This document shows positions 1 through 7,240 of a stretch of 64,000 nt of DNA, piece by piece. The notes beneath the pieces were generated by a model. That model had not been told where the DNA came from. It did not search any database and saw only the letters and a list, made by a program, of their open reading frames with translations. The stretch spans positions 4,526,001 to 4,590,000 of the forward strand of contig NZ_AP022563.1 of NCBI RefSeq assembly GCF_010726645.1, in the 5' to 3' direction. The first letter of the stretch is position 1. Each line of letters opens with the position of its first letter. Origin of the DNA: Mycolicibacterium duvalii (GTDB lineage: Bacteria > Actinomycetota > Actinomycetes > Mycobacteriales > Mycobacteriaceae). Made by a program: the position numbers and the translations under genes.

Positions 1-1
1 G

Positions 2-67
2 CCGGCGCTGAACGTCGACGACTACGCCGCCACGATGTATCAGGCCAACCGCGACGTGAATCTGTGA
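2..67 (+). CDS. C-terminal end of an unidentified protein (partial at window edge)
   Basis: An open frame enters from the left edge and ends at a TGA at 65-67, giving about 21 residues that end in QANRDVNL. The codons look coding (GC-rich third positions). The fragment is too short to assign a family, although a dehydrogenase or reductase tail would be compatible. It shows only that an upstream gene on the plus strand ends here. Confidence 0.5.
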   Translation, partial: PALNVDDYAATMYQANRDVNL

Positions 68-431
68 TCGCACCCCGGCCGCGCTGTGGCAGGACGCCAG
101 CCATGAGGCCTGCGCCGTCGTCCTGGCGAACACCATCCATCTGACGGCCGACACGGGCAGAGTGATCACCGGCCCCTTCCTCCCCGGTCAACGTCCAGAT
201 GCCGCGATGTCGATGGTCGTTACGATCGCCCAACCCCAAGGTGTGGTGCTGCCAGAGCTGGTGCAGCGGTTGCCATCCGCCGCTCTCGACGAGTCCATCT
301 GCAACATCGGGGGCTGGGCGCTTTGCCACGCCACGGCGCTGATAACCGCTCTGAGCACATGGTCGGAGGTACCGAAGCGTGCATGTCCGTATGCCTACCC
401 AGCAATCGCCCGGGCATGTCATCCTCGGCGA
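68..431. other. Gap without a recognisable gene
   Basis: A plus-strand frame stays open from about 66 into the downstream pRiA4b/UPF0158 gene, but the residues before position 432 resemble no family I know. That domain normally begins right at the ARTWLSVTVELL segment. The stretch is therefore treated as intergenic, or possibly as gene remnant, and not as an N-terminal extension. No convincing promoter or repeat was seen. Confidence 0.4.
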
Positions 432-1673
432 GTGGCACGCACATGGCTTTCGGTGACGGTGGAACTGCTGGGCGGACGCGGCGAGGAACTGTGGCCACCG
501 CCGGGGCGGATCTTCGCGGTCGGACCGTCGCACACCTTCATGGATTTCGCCGACGCCATCAACGACGCGTTCGCCCGGTGGGACAGGTCGCACCTGTCGG
601 TCTTCACGCTTGCCGATGGGCGCGTGGTCACCGACGAGGAGACGGGCGCGGAGATGACCGAATGGGCCAACGGCCCCATCACAGAGCCGGTGGACATCGA
701 GGTAGCTAAAGTCGCTCGGCATCTTGCCCCCGGGGACGAGTTCAAATACACCTTCGACTTGGGTGACCAGTGGGTGCACCGCTGCGTGATCGGCGACGAG
801 AAGGTCGATCCGATGGAGATTCTCGGCACCACAGCACGGAAACCGTTGCCCTACTGGGGATGGGGCAGTATCCCGGACCAGTACGGGCGCCGATGGGCCG
901 ATGACGTGGGTGAAGGCCCGGTTCCGGGGCGACCCGCTGCGCGCGATCCGATGCTCTCGCACGTCTGGCCCGACCTGGTGCAGGTACCCGCGCTGGACCT
1001 AGCGGAGCTGCGCGCGGCTATCGCAACCCGAGATGCAGTCCGCTTCCTGACGGCGGTACGGGGATGTGACATCGATGACGTCCTCCAACAGGTGGGCGCC
1101 GGTCTCCCGATGGCGCTCGAACAGCGGCCGGATGAGGCCATGCCGGTCACGCTGTCGATCATCAACCGGCTTTCCTCGCGCGCCGGCCTCGGCGACGACG
1201 TGCTGGCCGAGGACCTCCTCGCTCGTCTGCGTGGTGAACCGCTCTCAGGGCGGGTGATTCCAGTCGATCTCGACATGCTCGGTGCGGTTCTTGAAGGAGA
1301 TCCGGCAATGTCGAGCGGTGGTTATCTCGACCTGAACACCGGTGAGGTGATCGACGTCAACAGCACCGACCCGATGATGGTGGGGGAGGACGCTGCCGTG
1401 GACGTCGAGAAGGAGCCCGAGCGGTGGCTCGCCTTCGACTGCGTCGGGTCCCGGAACGGCTGGAACGACATGGCCGAGTTCGCTGCCCGGCAGCGCGATC
1501 CGGCATTGCGCCAGCGCCTCGAGCATGCCATTGAGGGCAGAGGTGCGTTCAGAAGATTCCGTGACCTGGTTCAGCAGGAGGGGCTCGCTGATCCATGGCA
1601 CGCCTTCTCCAACGACCGACAACTGGGTCGCGCGCGCGCATTTCTGGCAGACGTCGGCATCCGCGTGGGCTGA
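432..1673 (+). CDS. pRiA4b ORF-3-like domain protein fused to a UPF0158 domain
   Basis: This is a protein of about 413 residues of unknown biochemical role. The N-terminal third carries the plasmid pRiA4b ORF-3-like fold: the opening ARTWLSVTVELLGGRGEE, then HTFMDFADAINDAFARWD and EFKYTFDLGDQWVH, which are characteristic of that family. The C-terminal part, from about residue 310, matches UPF0158: YLDLNTGEV near its start, a W-AFDCVGS segment, then an acidic helical tail with RFRDLV and GRARAFL. The GTG at 432 was chosen because family members start at this point, although no strong ribosome site precedes it and the frame stays open further upstream. pRiA4b domains are often found with mobile DNA or restriction loci, but no mobile element is visible here. 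Confidence 0.7.
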   Translation: MARTWLSVTVELLGGRGEELWPPPGRIFAVGPSHTFMDFADAINDAFARWDRSHLSVFTLADGRVVTDEETGAEMTEWANGPITEPVDIEVAKVARHLAPGDEFKYTFDLGDQWVHRCVIGDEKVDPMEILGTTARKPLPYWGWGSIPDQYGRRWADDVGEGPVPGRPAARDPMLSHVWPDLVQVPALDLAELRAAIATRDAVRFLTAVRGCDIDDVLQQVGAGLPMALEQRPDEAMPVTLSIINRLSSRAGLGDDVLAEDLLARLRGEPLSGRVIPVDLDMLGAVLEGDPAMSSGGYLDLNTGEVIDVNSTDPMMVGEDAAVDVEKEPERWLAFDCVGSRNGWNDMAEFAARQRDPALRQRLEHAIEGRGAFRRFRDLVQQEGLADPWHAFSNDRQLGRARAFLADVGIRVG

Positions 1674-2063
1674 GAGCTGCGCGTGCCCCGTTGGGTGCGT
1701 TCGGGCCGGCTGCGGCCGGTAGCGGAGCAGCACCACAAAGGATTTCGGAAAGGGAACGATCCCGACGAGCTGCAGCTCGCGCCGCTGGTCGACCCGACGA
1801 ACAGCGCCTGCCCGCCGCCCAGTGGCGCCGCCGAAGAGCACCAGTGGCCGGCCCGATTACTGCTTGGGCGCGGCGACCTCCGTGGTCAGGTCGTCACCGA
1901 TGCGGGTGGCCGACCGAAGATCTGGGCATCCACGCTGTCGAGCAAATCGGCGCAGTTGTTGTCCAAATCGGGGTCGACGACGTACCCAGTCGAGGCCGTT
2001 GCTCGACGCACGCGACGAAATCATCGGTGACATGTGCCGGCGGCCGAAGCCTGCGGAGGAATC
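1674..2063. other. Gap with no intact gene; holds a decayed fragment on the minus strand
   Basis: Several frames are open by chance in this GC-rich stretch, but none has a family signature or a plausible start and ribosome site. The only coding-like signal is the minus-strand remnant described separately. Confidence 0.4.
1680..2040 (-). pseudogene. Possible remnant of a dihydrofolate reductase/RibD-C family protein
   Basis: On the minus strand, two out-of-frame pieces resemble the two ends of the RibD C-terminal (dihydrofolate-reductase-like) fold. The piece at about 1886-2035 gives HVTDDFV followed, after a frame change, by DPDLDNNCADLLDSVDAQIFGR, where IFGR is the usual pre-TYE motif. The piece at about 1690-1841 gives LFGGATG, then VDQRRELQLVGIVPF, resembling the GGA-x-VDE-x-L-x-L-PV end of the fold. 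No continuous frame links them and the middle is missing. This reading is inference from short matches and could be coincidence. Confidence 0.3.
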
Positions 2064-2684
2064 TCAGGGCCTGGCGCCTATGGCATACACAGTGATCTCG
2101 AAAGGGCCCTGCTGCTTGTCGAGGATGTAGATCGCCACCTGATCGATGGTGGACGGGTCCAGGGTCTGCGGCGCGTCAGGTGCGGGATCGAGGCGCATGC
2201 CGACCGGCTCGAAGTCCTCGACAGGCAGTTCGTAGGTCTGCTCGACGTTGGCCTCGGTGGCGAAACGCTGGATATAGGACCACGGCTGCCCTCCGATACC
2301 GACCTTCAACAGGTAGGTCTTACCGTCGCCCCGAGCGCGCACGCTCAGCGACTGCGCGCCGGTTGCTCGTTGCCCGATCTCGGGATTCTCTGGGCTGCGG
2401 GCCGAGGCGAACCCGCCGTTGTTCTCCAGCGAGATGGTGCCGGAGAAGACCAGGCCACCGTCGCCGAAGGCGACCCGCGAGGTCGACCTGCCACCCATGA
2501 CGGGGTCGTTGACCGTCGTCCAGCCGGCGACCGCGCCGGCATCGTCGAGGTCGACGAGTGCCGTGGCAGAACCGGCGTCGGTGGTCTGGTCCTCGTCGGG
2601 GGAGGATTCGGGACTTCCGCACGACGCCAACAGAAGTGCCGAGCACGCGACCACGATCCCGGCCAGTCGCAACGCCCTCAACAT
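2064..2684 (-). CDS. CIA30-family exported lipoprotein
   Basis: About 206 residues. The N-terminus is a lipoprotein signal (ALRLAGIVVACSALLLASCGS), with lipobox LASC placing the acylated Cys near residue 20. The mature part matches the NADH:ubiquinone oxidoreductase intermediate-associated protein 30 (CIA30) jelly-roll fold, with DDAGAVAGWTTVNDPVMGG, FSGTISLENNGGFAS, YLLKVGIG and VEDFEPV. Bacterial members are exported proteins of unknown function, probably carbohydrate- or envelope-binding, and not respiratory assembly factors. The chosen ATG at 2684 overlaps the 3' end of the DUF4174 gene by 7 bases, so the two are co-transcribed. Confidence 0.75.
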   Translation of the reverse strand: MLRALRLAGIVVACSALLLASCGSPESSPDEDQTTDAGSATALVDLDDAGAVAGWTTVNDPVMGGRSTSRVAFGDGGLVFSGTISLENNGGFASARSPENPEIGQRATGAQSLSVRARGDGKTYLLKVGIGGQPWSYIQRFATEANVEQTYELPVEDFEPVGMRLDPAPDAPQTLDPSTIDQVAIYILDKQQGPFEITVYAIGARP

Positions 2685-3160
2685 CCATCCGGATCGGCAG
2701 CCGCCTCGCGGCTTCGCATCGGCATCCCGTCGATGACGGTGTAGACGGTTTGAAGATCGGGGACCTCGTTGATGCGCAGCTTCTCGCCGCCGTCCTTTCC
2801 GATCAGCACCACGGCGAAGTCGTCCGCAGCGATCGCGTACTCGTCCGCCAGGCGGCGTGATTCGCCGGCGTCGACGACGTGCCCATCGAGGGTGCTGGTG
2901 CCCTCGGCCACCATCAGGCCGAGCACCATGTCGCGGTCGACGAACGCACACCGGCTGGTCTCGATGCGGCCCAGCGTTTCCACGACTCGGGGGTCGCTGT
3001 CGGTGGGCGCGAAGACCAGCAGGGGACGCTGTGCCCAGCGATAGTCACTGAGTTCGGCAGCCGCGGCAGACGCGGCCCCAAGCCCGGCACTTGCCATCAA
3101 GCCCGTCAGGACCAGCGCCAACCGCGCGAAACTGCGCCTCATCGTCATGGTGCTTCTCAA
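2678..3160 (-). CDS. Secreted DUF4174 protein
   Basis: 160 residues with a Sec signal peptide (RRSFARLALVLTGLMASAGLGAASAAAA), so exported. The mature region begins LSDYRWAQRPLLVFAP, the typical opening of DUF4174, a thioredoxin-fold-like family that compares numeric and string-like segments (RDMVLGLMVAEG, FAVVLIGKDGG). The function is unknown. The start may instead be one of the two internal Met codons at residues 5 and 7, just before the signal peptide. It is the first gene of a two-gene operon with the CIA30 lipoprotein, which suggests both act outside the membrane. Confidence 0.75.
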   Translation of the reverse strand: MRSTMTMRRSFARLALVLTGLMASAGLGAASAAAAELSDYRWAQRPLLVFAPTDSDPRVVETLGRIETSRCAFVDRDMVLGLMVAEGTSTLDGHVVDAGESRRLADEYAIAADDFAVVLIGKDGGEKLRINEVPDLQTVYTVIDGMPMRSREAAADPDGC

Positions 3161-3207
3161 CGGTACCGACTCATGCCCGGTTGTCAGGGGCAGCCGTCAC
3201 GCAGTGG

Positions 3208-4293
3208 TCACACTTTCTCGGCCTCGAGGAGGTCGTGAGGCACCACCGAGAAGGTCCGGCCGGTAGGCCGCAGGCCCACGTCGGTCAGCAGAGCGGACAG
3301 TTCGGCCCGCGAGCGCAGGCGCCCGCCGTCGCGCTGGGTCAGCGTGTGGAGATCGAGCAGCGGTGAATACGGGTTCGGACGATGACGCGGCTGCAGGTAC
3401 TCGATCACCACCAGCTTGCTGCCCGAGGGCATGCTCGCCGCCACCGCGCCGAGGATCTTGCGGCAGCGCTCGTCGTCCCAGTCGTGCAGGACGTCCTTGA
3501 TCGTGTAGACGTCGGCGGTGACGTCGATGACGCCGAAGATGTCGCCGTCGACCACATCGATACGGTCCGCCACGCCACGGTCGGCCAGGAACGGTCGCGC
3601 CACGGCGGTCATCGCCGCGCTGTCGACCAGCACCCCGCGTAGGTGCGCGGTCTCGCGCACGACCGCCGACAGCAGCGTGCCGATGCCGCCGGCCACGTCA
3701 CACACCACAGCACCGTCGGGCCACGGATACACCCGCGCGATGGCGCGGGCACTGATCTCGGTGGCCTGCCGCATCGTCGACGCGAAGACGTGCTCCTCCT
3801 CCGGGTGCGCGGCGTACCACTCCCACACCGACATGCCGTGCACGATCTCGAACGCACTGCGGCCGGTGCGCACGCTCTCAGCCAGGCCGCCCCAGGCGTC
3901 CATCGTCGACCGCATTCCCTTGTACCGCATCCACGCCCGCAGCGACGCCGGATGGTCGCTGCGCAGCACGGCGCCCATCCGGGTCAGCTTCACCGCTCCG
4001 GTCCGACGGTTCATCGTGCACAGCCCGCCGGCGACGGCGCCGCGCAGCAGGCGCAGGGTGGTGTCTTCGTCGCAGTCGACACGGGCGGCGACCTGCGCGG
4101 CTGTCATCGGTCCGGCGGCCAGTACGTCGGCGATTCCGAGCTCGGCGATGGCCGCGGCGACCTGGACCCCACCGACTCCTTCGCCGACGTCGAGCATGGC
4201 GATCTGTGGCGGCACCATGCGGTCGGCGAGCTGCTTGAGTCTGCGGCGCAGCGCCAGCGTGGCCAGCACCACGGGGATCGGGGTCGAGGGCAT
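3208..4293 (-). CDS. SAM-dependent O-methyltransferase, family 2 (acetylserotonin/hydroxyneurosporene type)
   Basis: 361 residues. A winged-helix dimerisation/substrate domain occupies roughly 30-130 (ELGIADVLAAGPMTAAQVAA). The catalytic Rossmann domain follows, with SAM motif DVAGGIGTLL at 199-208, an acidic loop VDGDIFG near 248, and the catalytic His at 270 in KDVLHDWDD, all typical of plant-caffeate/hydroxyneurosporene-type O-methyltransferases acting on phenolic or enolic hydroxyls. It is monocistronic and divergent from the spermidine-synthase-like gene. It lies 11.5 kb from the PKS cluster, so a role in tailoring that product is possible but unsupported. Confidence 0.85.
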   Translation of the reverse strand: MPSTPIPVVLATLALRRRLKQLADRMVPPQIAMLDVGEGVGGVQVAAAIAELGIADVLAAGPMTAAQVAARVDCDEDTTLRLLRGAVAGGLCTMNRRTGAVKLTRMGAVLRSDHPASLRAWMRYKGMRSTMDAWGGLAESVRTGRSAFEIVHGMSVWEWYAAHPEEEHVFASTMRQATEISARAIARVYPWPDGAVVCDVAGGIGTLLSAVVRETAHLRGVLVDSAAMTAVARPFLADRGVADRIDVVDGDIFGVIDVTADVYTIKDVLHDWDDERCRKILGAVAASMPSGSKLVVIEYLQPRHRPNPYSPLLDLHTLTQRDGGRLRSRAELSALLTDVGLRPTGRTFSVVPHDLLEAEKV

Positions 4294-4382
4294 TGGTGCA
4301 GGCTAGCCGGTAGCTCGCCGGGAACCCCGGCGGTAGGGTGCACTCGCGCGGAACGTCATTGCAGGCGGATCGGTGAGGTGTC

Positions 4383-5123
4383 GTGAAGAAGCGTTTCGAG
4401 GAACTGGATTGGGCGGACACCCCGATGGGGGTCATCAGCCTGCGCCGACGGATCGAGCCGTCGCTGAATGTCGATGTGTACGAGGTCAAACTCGGCGACG
4501 AGTTCCTGATGTCGAGTCTGTTCACCGTGGCCGAGGTGGAGCTGGCGCGTCTGGGTCTGGCCGCCGCCGTCGATGACGAACTGGATGTCGTCGTCGGCGG
4601 ACTGGGGCTCGGCTGTACCGCGCACGCCGCACTCGGCGATTCGCGTGTGCGTTCGCTGCTGGTTGTCGAGGCACTCGGCGAGGTCATCGACTGGCATCAG
4701 CGAACGCTCCTTCCCGAGAGCGCCGAGCTGGTGTCCGATCCTCGGCTCCGCCTGCAGCAGGGCGACTTCTTCGCCATGGCCGACAGCGTCGGCGGGTTCG
4801 ACCCCGAGGACCCGGGCCGCCGCTTCCACGCCGTCCTGCTCGACATCGACCACACGCCGCGACACGTGCTGCACCCCAGCCACCGCGCGTTTTACACGCC
4901 CGCCGGACTGCGAAAGCTCGCTGCGAGACTGTATCCGGGCGGGGTCTTCGCGTTGTGGTCCGACGATCCTCCCGACGCCGAATTCGAGGCGGTCCTCGCC
5001 GAGGTCTTCGACAGCCCCCAAGCATTCGTGGTCCGCTTCGCCAACCCGCTGACCGGCGGGGACTCGACCAACACGGTGTACGTCGCTACGACGCCGGCGT
5101 CACGTCCAGACCGGAGCCCTTGA
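4383..5123 (+). CDS. Spermidine synthase-like protein
   Basis: 246 residues with the Rossmann core of the spermidine/spermine synthase family: VVVGGLGLGCTA (about 69-80) as the nucleotide loop, LLVVEALGEVIDWH as the acidic second strand, and VLLDIDHTPRHVL in the position of the usual DxxD active-site region. The usual DGDPDL-type polyamine gate residues are not obvious, so the substrate may not be putrescine; it may be a generic methyltransferase-like member. The GTG start at 4383 follows GGTGAGG by 5 bases. The 3' end overlaps the convergent topoisomerase gene by 38 bases. Confidence 0.7.
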   Translation: MKKRFEELDWADTPMGVISLRRRIEPSLNVDVYEVKLGDEFLMSSLFTVAEVELARLGLAAAVDDELDVVVGGLGLGCTAHAALGDSRVRSLLVVEALGEVIDWHQRTLLPESAELVSDPRLRLQQGDFFAMADSVGGFDPEDPGRRFHAVLLDIDHTPRHVLHPSHRAFYTPAGLRKLAARLYPGGVFALWSDDPPDAEFEAVLAEVFDSPQAFVVRFANPLTGGDSTNTVYVATTPASRPDRSP

Positions 5124-7224
5124 TCGCCGCCTTGGCCCGATTCTCGGCCCGAACCGCCTTCTTCCCGCGTACGTACCCGGTCGCCGAGATCGACGCCGCC
5201 AGCAGCGCGTTCTCGCCCTTGACGAACGGATGGAATCCGACGCCGGCACCGCCACGGCCCTTCACCGGGATGTCGGCGAGATCGGTGACCTTCCAACTCT
5301 TTTCGGCCAGCGACAGGATGGCCTCGCCGTTGGCGCACGAGACCGGCAACGCGGCGATCACCTCATCGTCGTCACCCGAGAGCTTCACTCCCGCCACGCC
5401 GTTACCGGCCACGCCCTGCGGGTTCACCGCGGCGGGGTCGATGCGCAGGATCTTGCCGCGCCGGGTCACCATTGCCAGGTGGGAGCCCTCCGGCAGTACC
5501 CCGGAACACAGCAGCCCGGTGATGTCGGGCGCGACCGGGATGTCACGGATCTTGTACGGCAGGCCGCCGCCGGTGGTGAACTTCACCCGGCCGTCGGTCC
5601 ACACTGCCCACCCCAGCCCGGAGGTCAGCAGCTCACCGTGGCGGTCGGAGAACACGCCCCGGTCGTCGAGTCGCCAGGAGGCGTTGACCTTGCGCTCGCG
5701 GGCACCGTCATCGGACGCGCCCGCGGTCACCGGGGTGGCGTCGAAATCGAGCACGGTACGGCGGTCGAACTCGGGACCCTTGAACAGCTTCGCGGTCTCC
5801 ACCAGTTCCTTGTCGATCACCGCTTTGCGCGCGTCCGGGTTCGCCACCAGCTCGGTGAGCTCGGTGAACTCGGCATCGAGCCGCTCGGCCTCTTTCTGCA
5901 GCTCGATGACGTCGAGCTTGGTCAGGCGGCGCAACTGCAGCGCCAGTACGTAGTCGGCCTGCACCGCGTCGATATCGAACCGATCCTGCAGACCCTGGCG
6001 GGCCTCGTCGACGGTGTCGGAGCCGCGGATCACCGCGACTGCGGCGTCGATGTCGAGGTGAATGGTCATCAGGCCGCTCACCAGATGCCGGCGGGCGGTG
6101 ACCTTTTCCAGCCGGTACTCGCTGCGGTGCAGCACCACCGAATCGCGCAACGACAGGAACGCTCGGATCAGCTCGCGCACCGACCACCAGCGCGGCACCC
6201 GGTTCTCGTCGAGTGCGACGAGGCTGGCGGCGAACGTCGACTCCAGCGGGGTCAACGCCAGCAGCTGGTCGCGGATCTGCTCCGCGCTGTGGCCCCGCTT
6301 GGCGGTGACGACGATCCGCAGCCCGTTGCGGCGGTCGGTGAGGTCGGACATGTCGGCCACGCCGGGCAGCTCCCCGGACTCCACCAACGCCCGGATCCGT
6401 TCCTGCACAGTGTTGCTCGCCACCCCGGGCGGCAGCTCGGTGATGACCACGTTCTTCCCGTCCACCGACAGCGTGCCGCGCACGGTGAACTGGCCGCGGC
6501 CGGTGGTGAGGTACTCGCGCAGCCCGGCGGTTCCGACCACGGACGCGCCGCAACCCCAGTCCGGGCCGGGGATGAGCTTGGCCAGGCGGTCGTCGGTCAT
6601 GTTCGGCGTCTTCAGCAGCGCGCGGCAGGCGGCCATGATCTCGCGCGGATTGTGGGCGGGCACCTTGGTGGCCCACCCTTCGGCGATGCCGACGGCGCCG
6701 TTGCACAGCAGCACCGGCCACTGCGCCGGCAGCACCGTGGGCTCGGTCCATTCACCGTCGAAGGTGTCGGCCATGGGCACCGCGTGGCTGTCGAGTTCGG
6801 CGGTCAGGGCTGCCCCGGGTGCGGACAACCGCATCTCGGTGTACCGGTCGGCGGCGGGAATGTCACCTTGGATGCGGGGGAACGCACCTTGTCCGTCAAT
6901 GACTTTCACGCGCTGGAAATCGGCGGCCAACAGTGCCGCCGCGCCGTACATCGAGGCGCCGCCGTGGGGGTGCAGGTTCCCGGTGACCGCGGAGCAAATC
7001 TTCGACGACTTCTGCGGCTTGTTGCCGGGCAGCAGTTTCGACTCGTGCATCTGGTAGAGCAGACGGCGCTGACCGGGCTTGAGACCGTCGTACGCCGACG
7101 GGATCGCGCGGTCGCTGACGCTGTACAGCGCGAACGTCAGTTGATAGTGGTTCCAGTAGTCGTCGGCGCTCTGGTCGAGGATCAGGTCCGGATTCTGGTC
7201 GGGCACATCCAGGGTGGCGGTCAT
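5086..7224 (-). CDS. Type II topoisomerase, GyrA/ParC-like subunit (TopoM-like)
   Basis: 712 residues. This is the DNA-cleaving subunit of a second type II topoisomerase. The breakage-reunion domain shows GLKPGQRRLLY, a KSSKICSAVTGNLHPHG segment and the catalytic Tyr at 128 in AADRYTEMRLS. The C-terminal beta-pinwheel region (from about 500) has only a degenerate GyrA-box-like sequence (KGRGGAG), so it differs from gyrase. It is shorter than GyrA (about 840). It lies 16 bases after the B-subunit gene and is translated from the same mRNA. M. smegmatis has an equivalent extra enzyme, TopoM, reported to make positive supercoils; this pair is its likely orthologue. Confidence 0.85.
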   Translation of the reverse strand: MTATLDVPDQNPDLILDQSADDYWNHYQLTFALYSVSDRAIPSAYDGLKPGQRRLLYQMHESKLLPGNKPQKSSKICSAVTGNLHPHGGASMYGAAALLAADFQRVKVIDGQGAFPRIQGDIPAADRYTEMRLSAPGAALTAELDSHAVPMADTFDGEWTEPTVLPAQWPVLLCNGAVGIAEGWATKVPAHNPREIMAACRALLKTPNMTDDRLAKLIPGPDWGCGASVVGTAGLREYLTTGRGQFTVRGTLSVDGKNVVITELPPGVASNTVQERIRALVESGELPGVADMSDLTDRRNGLRIVVTAKRGHSAEQIRDQLLALTPLESTFAASLVALDENRVPRWWSVRELIRAFLSLRDSVVLHRSEYRLEKVTARRHLVSGLMTIHLDIDAAVAVIRGSDTVDEARQGLQDRFDIDAVQADYVLALQLRRLTKLDVIELQKEAERLDAEFTELTELVANPDARKAVIDKELVETAKLFKGPEFDRRTVLDFDATPVTAGASDDGARERKVNASWRLDDRGVFSDRHGELLTSGLGWAVWTDGRVKFTTGGGLPYKIRDIPVAPDITGLLCSGVLPEGSHLAMVTRRGKILRIDPAAVNPQGVAGNGVAGVKLSGDDDEVIAALPVSCANGEAILSLAEKSWKVTDLADIPVKGRGGAGVGFHPFVKGENALLAASISATGYVRGKKAVRAENRAKAAIKGSGLDVTPAS

Positions 7225-7240
7225 CGTGAATACCTACGTC

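Noticed and set aside
3208..4293. O-methyltransferase as tailoring enzyme of the PKS product
   Set aside because: 11.5 kb away with many unrelated genes between; no evidence beyond enzyme class.
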